11,036 nucleotides of DNA from Actinomycetota bacterium (GCA_003170995.1 PMXT01000117.1:1471-12506); one strand, 5' to 3'. Positions 1-7,188 are shown, counted from the first letter of the stretch. Notes: generated from the sequence alone by a model not told the origin. Program-made: numbers and translations.

Positions 1-708
1 AACAAGCTCTGGAACGTCTCCCGCCTGATCCTCGCCAACGTCGGCGATACCGAGCCTGGTGCGCGGCCGAGCGAGGCCGTCGAGCGCTGGATCCTGGCCC
101 GGCTCGAAGTCGCGCGGGCCGAGATCGAGGAGTGTTTCGCCGCCTTCGACTACGCGGGAGTAGTGACGCGGCTCTACCACGTGACCTTCGACGAGTTTTG
201 CGACTGGTACGCCGAGGCGATCAAGCCGCGCCTCTACGACGGTGACGCGGATGCTCGCTCGACGGCACTGGCGGCGCTCGAGTGCCTGCTCGCGCTTCTG
301 CACCCGATCATGCCGCACGTGACCGAGGAGATCTGGTCGAACCTGTCGGCTCGCAACGCGCGCCTGATCGTCTCACCTTGGCCGCAGGCCGACACCCGCT
401 TCGCGGCCGACGCGAACGCGCTCGAGCGGGTTCAGGACGCGGCTGCGATCTTCCGCAGGAGCGGCCTGCGCGTGAATCTCTCGGACGACGAGGAGCGCAT
501 CTTCCAGGCGGTCGTCAAGCCCGAGCGGATGAAGATCGAAGCGATCAGCATCGAGGCCGAGACCGGGCGTCTGAACTCGGAGATCGCCCGCTGCGAGAAG
601 ATGCTCTCCAATCCGAGCTTCGTCGAGCGCGCGCGAGCCGAGGTCGTCGGGGCCGAGCGTGAGAAGCTCGCCCGCTACAGGCGTGAGCTCGATGCCCTCT
701 CCGGCTGA
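1..708 (+). CDS. valS: Valyl-tRNA synthetase, C-terminal part (5' end outside window)
   Basis: Class I aminoacyl-tRNA synthetase that charges tRNA-Val with valine in the cytoplasm. The reading frame is open from base 1, so only the last 235 residues are seen and the catalytic HIGH/KMSKS core lies to the left. The first visible residues, NKLWN, match the conserved start of the ValRS anticodon-binding domain. The run around residues 75-105 (WYAEAIKPRLY, then HPIMPHVTEEIW) is typical of that domain. The last ~65 residues (LNSEIARCEKML to EREKLARYRRELDAL) are the charged C-terminal coiled-coil arm that contacts tRNA in ValRS. The stop at 706-708 overlaps the folC start by 17 bases, suggesting one transcript with coupled translation. 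The identification rests on motifs recalled from the family and is very secure. Confidence 0.96.
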   Translation, partial: NKLWNVSRLILANVGDTEPGARPSEAVERWILARLEVARAEIEECFAAFDYAGVVTRLYHVTFDEFCDWYAEAIKPRLYDGDADARSTALAALECLLALLHPIMPHVTEEIWSNLSARNARLIVSPWPQADTRFAADANALERVQDAAAIFRRSGLRVNLSDDEERIFQAVVKPERMKIEAISIEAETGRLNSEIARCEKMLSNPSFVERARAEVVGAEREKLARYRRELDALSG

Positions 709-1804
709 TCCAGGCTCGGGCTCGAACACGGCCTGGCTGAGCTCTCTCAGCCCCTGGCCCGAGCATTTCGGCCTGGAACGGATGCAGGAGTTGCTCGGGC
801 TGCTCGAGCATCCGGAACGCGCCTTTCGCTCGATCCACGTGGTCGGCACGAACGGCAAGACGACGACGACGAAACGGATCGAGTCGCTACTCGCAGGCGA
901 GGGAGTGCGCGCCGGCGCCACGATCTCGCCACACGTGCGCGGCTGGGCCGAGCGGATCAGCGTGAACGGCGCCGCAGCCGATCTCGAGCGGGCACTCGCC
1001 CGGGTGCGCCCGGCCGCGGAGAGTTTGCAGGCCACCCAGTTCGAGGTCATCACCGCGGCCGCCTTCGCGGAATTCGCCGCCGCCAAGGCCGATGTGGCCG
1101 CGGTCGAGGCCGGCCTGGGCGGTCGTTACGACGCCACCAATGTGATCGCGAGCGAAGTGGTCGTGCTCACCAACGTTGCGCTCGAGCACACTCGTTGGCT
1201 CGGCTCGACACGCGAGCAGATCGCGCACGAGAAGCTGGCCGTGATCGTTCCCGGCGCCAAAGTCGTGCTCGGTGAGGAGGAGTGGGAGTCGATGGCGTGC
1301 CAGGCTGGCGCAGGCTCGGTTGCGATCGTCGCTCGAGACGAGCTTCCCCGGAAGGCGGTTGAGCTTCTGCTCGGTCGAGCCATCGAGACCGAGGCGATCG
1401 ACGTGAGAATCCCGGGCAGGCTCGAATGGCGCAGCGAACGTGAGCTCTGGGACGGTGCCCACAATCCGGCCGGTGTCGCGTGGCTTGTACAGCGCCTTTC
1501 TGATCGTCATTGGACGCTCGTCTGCTCGGTCCTCGCCGATAAAGACGCGACCTCGATGCTCGAAGCGCTTGCGCCGCTTGCGAGCACCCTGGTGGCAACG
1601 AGCTCCTCGAGCGCGCGCGCGCTTCCCGCGGTCGAGCTGGCGGCGCGCGCCGAAGGTCTCTTCGAGGTAGTCGAGGCGATCGAGGACCCCGCGCAAGCTC
1701 TCGCCCGGGGACGCAATCTAGCCGCGCCCGCTGATCACCTTCTCGTTACCGGTTCGCTGTACCTTCTTGCCGATCTTGCGTCTATAGAGGAAGCTGTACG
1801 GTAA
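692..1804 (+). CDS. folC: Folylpolyglutamate synthase / dihydrofolate synthase
   Basis: Mur-ligase-fold ATP-dependent enzyme that adds glutamate to dihydropteroate and/or to reduced folates. Counting from ATG 692 (370 aa), the P-loop GTNGKT is at residues 52-57, EAGLGGRYDATN at 139-150, an IAHEK segment at 177-181 whose Lys corresponds to the usual EKAGI lysine, PGRLE at 241-245 and DGAHNP at 254-259. The last is the C-terminal-domain motif of the family. At 370 aa it is shorter than the usual ~420, mainly because the central linker is compact. An in-frame GTG at 659 would add 11 residues and overlap valS by 50 bases. I prefer ATG 692 because the overlap is smaller and GTGAG lies just upstream as a weak ribosome-binding site. 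It is probably cotranscribed with valS. Confidence 0.93.
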   Translation: MPSPADPGSGSNTAWLSSLSPWPEHFGLERMQELLGLLEHPERAFRSIHVVGTNGKTTTTKRIESLLAGEGVRAGATISPHVRGWAERISVNGAAADLERALARVRPAAESLQATQFEVITAAAFAEFAAAKADVAAVEAGLGGRYDATNVIASEVVVLTNVALEHTRWLGSTREQIAHEKLAVIVPGAKVVLGEEEWESMACQAGAGSVAIVARDELPRKAVELLLGRAIETEAIDVRIPGRLEWRSERELWDGAHNPAGVAWLVQRLSDRHWTLVCSVLADKDATSMLEALAPLASTLVATSSSSARALPAVELAARAEGLFEVVEAIEDPAQALARGRNLAAPADHLLVTGSLYLLADLASIEEAVR

Positions 1805-1820
1805 CGAAGAACGCAAGCTG

Positions 1821-1934
1821 ATGAAGAACGCAAACCATGGCATAACCGCGTTTCTCGTACTGCTGGTCGTCGTCGTAGTGGTTCTCGGAACCGCGTTTGG
1901 AATTGGGTACTTCGTAGGAAAACTGCTCGTATGA
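1821..1934 (+). CDS. Small single-span membrane peptide (37 aa)
   Basis: Short open frame of 37 codons that begins 16 bases after the folC stop and ends in TGA inside an ATGA overlap with the next gene (ATG at 1931). The product has a polar N-terminus (MKNANHGIT), one strongly hydrophobic stretch at about residues 10-33 containing six consecutive valines and a GxxxFGxG-like glycine pattern, and a short GKLLV tail. This is a plausible single transmembrane helix. I do not recognise a family. Support for it being real is its position in a tight operon, the four-base stop/start overlap, and an amino-acid pattern unlike random GC-rich sequence. It may act with the zinc-ribbon membrane protein encoded directly after it, or its translation may only couple that gene to the operon. 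The ribosome-binding site is weak. Confidence 0.6.
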   Translation: MKNANHGITAFLVLLVVVVVVLGTAFGIGYFVGKLLV

Positions 1935-2467
1935 CGAATTCGCTAATCGCCCCGTTTACTGTTGCTTCGCTCAGCGGCTTTTTCAGCTCCAACCTCTGGG
2001 GAGTTGCCAAGAACCTGTCGTTCTTCTTCCTCGCCGTCTTCGGGCTCGCGATTGTCTACTGGGTCAGCAAGGACGCCCGCCGGCGCATCGAGGATCCATG
2101 GCTGATCGGAACCTCGACGGCGCTTGCACTCCTCTTCCCGTTCTTCGGTGCGATCATCTACATGCTCTTCAGGCCACCCGAGTATCTGGATGAAGTGCAC
2201 GAGCGTGAGCTCGAGATCAAAGAGATGGAGGCCAGACTGGGGAGGCGCGAGGCTCGCTGTCCGGTGTGCCAGGTTGATATCGGCGCCAACTACCTCGTCT
2301 GCCCCGTTTGTACTACACGCCTCAAGCAGCCCTGCGCACGCTGCAAAGCGCCGCTCGAGCCGCTCTGGCAGATCTGCCCCTATTGCGAGGCTCAGGTCGC
2401 GCCGCAGGAAACGGTCGTCGAGGACACCACTTGGGAGAGACCGCCGCACCTGCGTAGATCACGCTAA
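1931..2467 (+). CDS. Two-span membrane protein with double zinc ribbon
   Basis: 178-residue protein of unknown function. Residues ~27-45 and ~58-80 are hydrophobic and should span the membrane twice, separated by a basic loop (KDARRR). A charged, probably helical linker follows (residues ~85-108, many Glu/Arg). The C-terminal half has eight cysteines at 110, 113, 124, 127, 135, 138, 149 and 152, which is C-x2-C-x10-C-x2-C repeated twice with identical spacing. That pattern is a double zinc ribbon, probably cytoplasmic given the basic first loop. Zinc ribbons of this type bind nucleic acid or protein partners, but no enzyme motif is visible. The ATG overlaps the stop of the 37-aa membrane peptide, and ndk follows after 40 bases. 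The membrane-plus-ribbon reading is secure; the function is not known. Confidence 0.85.
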   Translation: MTNSLIAPFTVASLSGFFSSNLWGVAKNLSFFFLAVFGLAIVYWVSKDARRRIEDPWLIGTSTALALLFPFFGAIIYMLFRPPEYLDEVHERELEIKEMEARLGRREARCPVCQVDIGANYLVCPVCTTRLKQPCARCKAPLEPLWQICPYCEAQVAPQETVVEDTTWERPPHLRRSR

Positions 2468-2492
2468 CGGGCGGATCTCTTCCCGGTCGAGC

Positions 2493-2507
2493 TAGACTCG
2501 CGGCTTG
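2493..2507 (+). promoter_or_regulatory. Possible -10 element for a short-leader ndk transcript
   Basis: TAGACT at 2493-2498 fits the TANNNT -10 pattern and ends nine bases before the ndk ATG, so transcription would start only a few bases from the start codon. No Shine-Dalgarno sequence is visible before ndk. Leaderless or very short-leader mRNAs are common in actinobacteria. I see no convincing -35 hexamer, so this is weak. A small inverted repeat, CGAG (2488-2491) with CTCG (2497-2500), overlaps the element. Confidence 0.27.
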
Positions 2508-2927
2508 ATGGCTGTTGAGCGAACACTCGTGCTCGTCAAGCCCGACGCGGTGAGGCGCGGTCTGAGCGGTGAGATCATCGCTCGTCTCGAGCGTAGGGGC
2601 TTGGTGCTACGCGGCGCCAAGCTGGTTCAGGTCGACGAAGAGCTGGCGGGCGCCCACTACGCCGAGCATCGTGGAAAGGACTTCTTCGCAGGGCTCGTCT
2701 CCTTCATCACCTCGGGCCCGACGCTCGCCCTTGTTGTGGAAGGCGAATCGGCGGTGACCGTTGTTCGCGCGACCATGGGCGCGACCGATCCGGTGAAGGC
2801 GGCACCGGGGACGATCCGTGGCGATCTCGGGCTCTCGATGCCCGACAACCTCGTGCACGGCTCCGACTCGCTTGAGTCGGCGGCGCGAGAGCTAGCGCTT
2901 TGGTTTTCAGACAATGAAACCGTCTGA
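2508..2927 (+). CDS. ndk: Nucleoside diphosphate kinase
   Basis: Cytoplasmic enzyme that transfers the gamma-phosphate from ATP to other nucleoside diphosphates through a phosphohistidine, balancing NTP and dNTP pools. The 139-aa product is full length. VKPDAV with the conserved Lys is at residues 10-15, the [19 protein letters not shown] segment is at about 88-106, and the active-site motif NLVHGSDS is at 114-121 with catalytic His117. I chose ATG 2508; a TTG three bases earlier is in frame but unneeded. The gene starts 40 bases after the zinc-ribbon gene and its 3' end overlaps the start of the methyltransferase gene by 14 bases. The ndk/folC/valS neighbourhood is common in Actinomycetota. 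Confidence 0.95.
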   Translation: MAVERTLVLVKPDAVRRGLSGEIIARLERRGLVLRGAKLVQVDEELAGAHYAEHRGKDFFAGLVSFITSGPTLALVVEGESAVTVVRATMGATDPVKAAPGTIRGDLGLSMPDNLVHGSDSLESAARELALWFSDNETV

Positions 2928-3686
2928 ACTGCCCGATTACGCTGAGCGCAACCGGGCTCTCTGGTCGACATACGGCTGCAATCAGGAAAAATGGGGACGT
3001 ACCCAGTGGGCTGCAGAAGACATCTGCTGGGGTATTTTCGCGCGCCCGAGAACGGTATTCACGTGCTCCCTGGGCTTCACGAGACCGACGTGATCGAGCT
3101 CGGCTGCGGGACGGCGTACTTCTCGGCCTGGCTGGCCAGACGAGGTGCGCGTGTAGTCGGCGTCGACCTGAACCCCGACCAGCTCGAGCGGGCGCGCCGT
3201 TTTCAGCGCGAGTTCGAGCTCGAGTTTCCGCTCATCGAGGCGAGCGCCGAGGAAGTTCCGCTTCCGGACGGCTCTTTCGATCTCGCGCTCTCGGAATACG
3301 GAGCCAGTACTTGGTGTGATCCCAAGAAGTGGGTACCCGAGGCAAAGCGGCTGCTCCGACCCGGAGGCCGTCTGATTTTCATGTGCAACTCGACCCTGCT
3401 CATGCTCTGCAGTGACGCGAAGGGAGTCGTTCGGGAGAAGCTCGAGCGGCCGCAACCTGGCCTATATCGCATCGACTGGGTGGACGACGACGGCGAGGGC
3501 TGCGAATTCGAGCTTTCGCACGGCGATTGGATCGATCTGCTTCGTGAGACCGGCTTCGAGCTCGAGCGGCTAGTCGAGCTGTATGCGCCCGAGGGAGCGA
3601 GTGACAATCCCCTCTGGGATTTCGTCAGCGCCGAGTGGGCTCAGAAATGGCCGGCCGAGGAGATCTGGGTCGCGCGGAAGCTGTGA
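2914..3686 (+). pseudogene. Class I SAM-dependent methyltransferase, interrupted by a frameshift
   Basis: The probable start is ATG 2914, overlapping ndk by 14 bases. The first frame encodes [17 protein letters not shown] and on to CWGIF, then reaches a stop at 3091-3093. The rest of the protein continues in another frame from about 3045 as PENGIHVLPGL. It includes the SAM-binding motif VIELGCGTAYFSAWLARRG, the acidic VVGVDLN strand, ASAEEVPLPDGSFDLALSE and LLRPGGRLIF. One missing base near the CCC at 3045-3047 would rejoin the frames and give WGIFARPEN, matching the WGIxxxPE stretch recalled from related methyltransferases. Everything after the break is open for over 630 bases, so the lesion is recent or is a sequencing/assembly indel. 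An N-truncated protein starting at ATG 2991 is possible but would carry foreign residues. The substrate is unknown. Confidence 0.8.
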
Positions 3687-4276
3687 CGGGCAGCGCGCCC
3701 AACCCGCTTCTACTCGCCTCAACCTCGCCGCAACGGCGCGCGATTCTCAACCAGCTAGGAATCCCATTTGACGTAGCGGCGCCTCGCTACGAGGAGAGGG
3801 ATGCAGCCGGCGCCGATCCGATCGAGCTGGTGCGAGCGCACGCTCTCGGAAAGGCTCGCTCGCTGGTCGGCGAAGCGGCGGGCCGTCCCGTTCTCGGTGT
3901 GGACACCGCGGTCCTTCTGGACGGGGAGGTTTTCGGCAAGCCGGCCGACAAGAACGAAGCCCGGACTATGCTCGTCCGTCTGGCGGGACGGACGCATGAG
4001 GTGATCTCGGGCCTTTGTCTGATCGGCGCGGGCTGGGAGGACATTGGCGACGAGGCCACGCGCGTGACCTTCCGGGCGCTCGGCGCGGGCGAGATAGGCG
4101 CCTATCTCGCCCGCGGAGAATGGCGTGGGCGAGCGGGTGCCTACGCCATCCAGGGCATCGGCGCGCGGCTGGTCGAGCAGATCGAGGGCGACTATCTGAA
4201 CGTGGTCGGGCTTCCCACCGCGCTGCTTGTGAGCACTCTCGCGCGGCGCTTCCCGGGCGTCTATGGGCTCGGCTAG
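3683..4276 (+). CDS. maf: Maf-family nucleoside triphosphate pyrophosphatase
   Basis: Cytoplasmic Maf/YhdE-type enzyme that hydrolyses non-canonical or excess nucleoside triphosphates to monophosphates. Start GTG 3683 overlaps the methyltransferase stop (GTGA), giving 197 aa, the usual family length. Residues 12-19 ASTSPQRR form the nucleotide-binding SxSPxR motif. GVDTAV (72-77) carries the catalytic Asp74. GKPADK is at 85-90, AYAIQGIGA at 153-161 and NVVGLP at 173-178. The AYAIQG Gln fits the YhdE (dTTP/UTP) branch rather than YceF, but I would not press the specificity. An upstream in-frame GTG at 3635 would overlap the previous gene by over 50 bases and lacks family similarity before residue ~6. 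This is the last gene of the housekeeping run; convergent genes follow. Confidence 0.93.
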   Translation: MTGSAPNPLLLASTSPQRRAILNQLGIPFDVAAPRYEERDAAGADPIELVRAHALGKARSLVGEAAGRPVLGVDTAVLLDGEVFGKPADKNEARTMLVRLAGRTHEVISGLCLIGAGWEDIGDEATRVTFRALGAGEIGAYLARGEWRGRAGAYAIQGIGARLVEQIEGDYLNVVGLPTALLVSTLARRFPGVYGLG

Positions 4277-4279
4277 GCA

Positions 4280-4292
4280 GGCGCTCGGCGCC
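4280..4292 (+). terminator. Small hairpin just after maf
   Basis: GGCGC-TCG-GCGCC forms a perfect 5-bp stem with a 3-base loop, three bases after the maf stop. No T-run follows, so it is at best a weak, U-less terminator for the plus-strand operon, or a 3'-end stabiliser. It could be chance in GC-rich DNA. Confidence 0.3.
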
Positions 4293-4327
4293 GTGTAGAT
4301 CGCCAACGGATCAGCCAACCCGTCTCG

Positions 4328-4357
4328 CCAGGCCATATCCGGGTGCCTGGCACCAGG
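4328..4357. repeat. REP-like palindrome with competing hairpins
   Basis: GGTGCCTGGCACC (4342-4354) is a perfect interrupted palindrome. It overlaps two other pairings: CCAGGC (4328-4333) with GCCTGG (4345-4350), and CCTGG (4346-4350) with CCAGG (4353-4357). Compact GC-rich palindromes with alternative folds are typical of dispersed REP-type elements, although only one copy is in this window. An orphan AAGGAGG (4359-4365) follows with no start codon at a usable distance. Assignment to a repeat family is inference. Confidence 0.45.
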
Positions 4358-4390
4358 TAAGGAGGACGAGGAGTCTAGTTTTTCGAATCG

Positions 4391-4440
4391 AACGAATCTA
4401 GCCGCAAAAAACGTGTCGGTTTTCCCGGTCGGCCTTCGTT
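4391..4440. other. Nested imperfect stem-loop in convergent gap
   Basis: Three complementary blocks nest in order: AACGAA (4391-4396) with TTCGTT (4435-4440), GCCG (4401-4404) with CGGC (4430-4433), and AAAAC (4408-4412) with GTTTT (4419-4423), closing a six-base loop. The element sits between the maf operon and the convergent c-di-GMP gene. It could be a terminator, a structured RNA or a relic of a mobile repeat. No function is established, and AT-rich pairs make part of it weak. Confidence 0.35.
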
Positions 4441-4505
4441 GACGGACGCCGGTGTGCGCGTTACCGCCCGCCGGAACTCATGGCGAAAACGGTCACGATT
4501 CGCGT

Positions 4506-4519
4506 CGTTTTCGAAAACG
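4506..4519. repeat. Perfect 14-bp palindrome
   Basis: CGTTTTCGAAAACG is its own reverse complement over all 14 bases and stands out as AT-rich within GC-rich DNA. It could be a protein-binding site or a hairpin core. It is not close to a gene start (maf and the GGDEF-EAL gene converge here), so an operator role is not evident. Confidence 0.4.
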
Positions 4520-4545
4520 GATCTCGATCGCGAACGCCGACTAGA

Positions 4546-4592
4546 CGTGAGGCTCGTTTCAACGAGGCTCACGACGGAGTCCAGCCGTCGTG
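4546..4592 (-). terminator. Two overlapping hairpins past the GGDEF-EAL gene
   Basis: On the minus strand, seven bases after the stop of the 862-aa gene, CACGACGG/CCGTCGTG (4570-4577 with 4585-4592) forms an 8-bp stem with a 7-base loop. It is followed by a second inverted repeat of 13-base arms with one mismatch (4546-4558 with 4561-4573). The two share four bases, so both cannot form completely at once. There is no U-tract. The position makes transcription termination the likeliest role, possibly in both directions since the maf operon converges from the left. Confidence 0.55.
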
Positions 4593-4599
4593 CGTCGAG

Positions 4600-7188
4600 C
4601 TAGGGCTCGGCTCGCTCTTTGAGCCAGGCCGCGAGATCGTCTGGCGGGACGGGCCGGTGAAGGAAGAAGCCCTGAGCGACATCGCAGCCAAGTTCGTTCA
4701 GCCGATCCCAGATCTCCTCGCTCTCGACGCCTTCGGCGACCACTCGCAGACCGAGGTTGCGGCCGAGGTCGATGGTCGAGTGGACGACCGCCTCGTCGCC
4801 GGCGTTGGTCGCCATACGCATGACGAAGGAGCGATCGATCTTGAGCTCGCTAACCGGAAGCTCCCGGAGATACCTGAGCGAGGAGTAGCCGGTACCGAAA
4901 TCGTCGATCGAGAGGCGGACGCCCATCGTATTGAGTCGCTCGAGAACGGCCGAGGTACGCACCGGGTCTTCCAAGACGGTGGACTCGGTGATCTCGAGCT
5001 CGAGGCGGTCTGGCGTGACGTTCCAGCGCTCGAGTGCGGAGGCTACGTCGTCGGGGAAAGCGGAGTCGATCAGGTTGCGTGTAGCGAGGTTGACCGAGAC
5101 GGAGAGCTTGAGGCCGTCCTTCTTCTCCCAGTCGCTAACCTGGTGCAGCGACTCGTCGAGCACGTAGAGCGTCAGCGGCTTCATCAGTCCGGTCTCTTGC
5201 GCTTGCGGGATAAAGTCGGCGGGCGGGAGCAGGCCTCGCTCGGGATGGTTCCAGCGAATGAGCGCCTCGACGCTGTCGATGCGACCGTCGGCGAGCGTAG
5301 CCTTCGGCTGGTAGTAGACGACCAGCTCGCGCCGGTCGATCGCCTGACGGAGCTCGCCGACTAGCGTGAGCCGTCCGCGGTCGTGGCTGTCGGCGACGTG
5401 CTCGTAGAAGGCGTAGGGAAGGTTGCTCTGCTTGGCGACGTACATGGCGACGTCCGCGCGCTGGACGAGCTCCTCGACACCGAGCCCGTGGTCGGGGTAG
5501 AAGGCGATGCCGATCGAGCCTTCGATAGCGATTGGCAACCCCTCCAGCTCGATCGCCGGCTCGAGCGCCTTCACGAGCTTATCGAGCAGGTGAACGGTCT
5601 CGGCCGAGTCGGCCTGTTTCGGAAGGAGAAGGCCGTACTCGTCGCCGCCGAGACGGGCGACGGTGTCGCTTGCTCGCAGGGTGTCTTGCAGGCGGTGGCC
5701 GATCTCCTGCAAGACGTGGTCGCCACTGGCGTGACCGAGCGTGTCGTTGACCTCTTTGAAGCGATCGAGATCCATGATCGCTATCGCCACGCGCCCACCG
5801 TCACGCTGGGCTGCGAGCAGCGCCTGATTGATACGGTCGTAGAAGAGCGTGCGGTTGGGGAGCTCGGTGAGGCCGTCGTGCAGGGACTGGTACTCCGACA
5901 GGGCCGCGTGACGTTTGAGCTCGTCCTGACCCATCGCGGCGGTGACAACCACAGCGAGCAGCTGGAGCGACTCGGAGTCGCTCTCGTCGAACTTGTTCGG
6001 CTCGTCTGAAGCGACGCAGAGGACGCCGACGTTCTTCTGTGCGTAGTTGATCGGTACGACCGCGAGTGAGCGGGCAGTGAATCCTGGGATCGCGAGCTCG
6101 CGGGACTCGACCTCGCCGCGGATGATCGGGGTACCTTCGCTCAAACAGTTCCCGAGCAAGCCGCCGGGCGGATCGAGCACGAGCGCTCCGTACTCGCTCA
6201 GTCGGCCCGAGCCTGCGCGGAATGCGAGCTCTTCCTCGTCGAGTAGCAAGATGCCGGCGGCATCGGCTTTTGCGAGAATCTGCGCTCGCTCGGCGATCAG
6301 CAGTAGCGTTGCCTCCAGCTCCTGTTCGGTCATGGCCACGTCCTGCTGCGTCGCGATGACCGTAGCCATACGCTCCTGGTTTCGCTGTACAGCGATCTCC
6401 GCCAGCTTGCGTTTGGTGATATCGCGCGAGATGCCAAAGGTGCCGATGACCTTGCCGCTCTCGTCGCTGAGTGGCATCTTCGTCGTGGACACCCAGGCGA
6501 TACGTCCGTCCTTCCAGGCGTCCTTCTCTTCGAAGTCGATAATCGGCTTGCCCGAACGAACGATCTCTTTCTCGTCGGCGAGTGCGCGTTTGGCGTGATC
6601 GGCGCCGAAGAAGTCGAAGTCCGACAAGCCGACCGCATCAGAGGCGCTCTCGAGACCGAGCCAGTGCGCCTGTGCCTCCGAGACCTTGATGAAATGACCC
6701 TCCAGGTTCTTGAAGTAGACGTTGTCGGAGGTTGTCGAGAAGAACGTCTCGAGCAGCGTGCGCTCGTTTGCCAGCCTGAGCTCGACCTGCTTTCGCTCGC
6801 TGACATCGAATATCACCGCGCTCCGGTTGCCGCTCACGCAGCGGCCCCGCTCCTCGACGTGGCGGATCTCGCCGCTTTCGGTGACGATGCGGTAGTCGAG
6901 CTCGTAGGCCGTGCTCTCCTTGAGAGCCTTGGCGTGTGTGGCGGAAACCTTCTCGCGATCGTCTTCGTACACCAGCTCGTCCAAGGTCCGCGCGCCGACG
7001 AGGAAATCCGTATGGAGCCAGCCGGTGAGCTCCAAGACGCCGGGCGAGATCGCCTCGACATTTCCCTGCAGGTTGACGAGCAGAAGCGTGACCGGTGCTC
7101 TCGCAGCCGGTTCAGCCAGCCGTCTGTCGTATTCTGTCACCGAGATCGACGGTGCTTCCGCAAGTGCTTGTCGCTGCCACAGACCCAC
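4600..7188 (-). CDS. PAS-PAS-GAF-GGDEF-EAL c-di-GMP cyclase/phosphodiesterase
   Basis: 862-aa soluble sensory protein predicted to make and/or break the second messenger c-di-GMP; no membrane segment is visible. Domains in order: PAS at ~28-135; a second PAS at ~143-260 (DNVYFKNLEGHF to GTFGISRDIT); GAF at ~280-420; GGDEF at ~430-590 with signature GGDEY at 514-518 and RASD five residues before it (RxxD inhibitory I-site); EAL at ~605-855 with EALIRW at 641-646, ITES, DDFGTGYSS at 762-770, KIDRSF, AEGVE and QGFF. The GGDEF Phe is replaced by Tyr, a conservative change, so both activities look possible. The start is uncertain: GTG 7188 is the first in frame, preceded directly by GAAGG, and GTG 7140 is an alternative. 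It lies downstream of a paralogue on the same strand, with its own leader. Confidence 0.92.
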   Translation of the reverse strand: MGLWQRQALAEAPSISVTEYDRRLAEPAARAPVTLLLVNLQGNVEAISPGVLELTGWLHTDFLVGARTLDELVYEDDREKVSATHAKALKESTAYELDYRIVTESGEIRHVEERGRCVSGNRSAVIFDVSERKQVELRLANERTLLETFFSTTSDNVYFKNLEGHFIKVSEAQAHWLGLESASDAVGLSDFDFFGADHAKRALADEKEIVRSGKPIIDFEEKDAWKDGRIAWVSTTKMPLSDESGKVIGTFGISRDITKRKLAEIAVQRNQERMATVIATQQDVAMTEQELEATLLLIAERAQILAKADAAGILLLDEEELAFRAGSGRLSEYGALVLDPPGGLLGNCLSEGTPIIRGEVESRELAIPGFTARSLAVVPINYAQKNVGVLCVASDEPNKFDESDSESLQLLAVVVTAAMGQDELKRHAALSEYQSLHDGLTELPNRTLFYDRINQALLAAQRDGGRVAIAIMDLDRFKEVNDTLGHASGDHVLQEIGHRLQDTLRASDTVARLGGDEYGLLLPKQADSAETVHLLDKLVKALEPAIELEGLPIAIEGSIGIAFYPDHGLGVEELVQRADVAMYVAKQSNLPYAFYEHVADSHDRGRLTLVGELRQAIDRRELVVYYQPKATLADGRIDSVEALIRWNHPERGLLPPADFIPQAQETGLMKPLTLYVLDESLHQVSDWEKKDGLKLSVSVNLATRNLIDSAFPDDVASALERWNVTPDRLELEITESTVLEDPVRTSAVLERLNTMGVRLSIDDFGTGYSSLRYLRELPVSELKIDRSFVMRMATNAGDEAVVHSTIDLGRNLGLRVVAEGVESEEIWDRLNELGCDVAQGFFLHRPVPPDDLAAWLKERAEP

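Noticed and set aside
3037..3050. Programmed -1 frameshift making a regulated methyltransferase
   Set aside because: There is no X-XXY-YYZ slippery site in the right register and no clear downstream stimulatory structure; a simple indel explains the data better.
4375..4572. Minus-strand 65-codon frame with a stretch resembling FxxDxxRxRF of IS200-like transposases
   Set aside because: It covers the hairpins past the GGDEF-EAL gene, has no further similarity, starts with GTG without a ribosome-binding site, and the match is about ten residues.
4480..5364. Long plus-strand frame of 294 codons
   Set aside because: It lies mostly antisense to the GGDEF-EAL coding sequence and its translation is a charged mirror of that gene without a family motif.
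6047..6598. Plus-strand serine-rich frame (and the similar one at 9118-10242)
   Set aside because: Both are antisense shadows of the PAS/GAF parts of the two paralogues; the Ser/Arg-rich composition comes from the opposite strand's codons.
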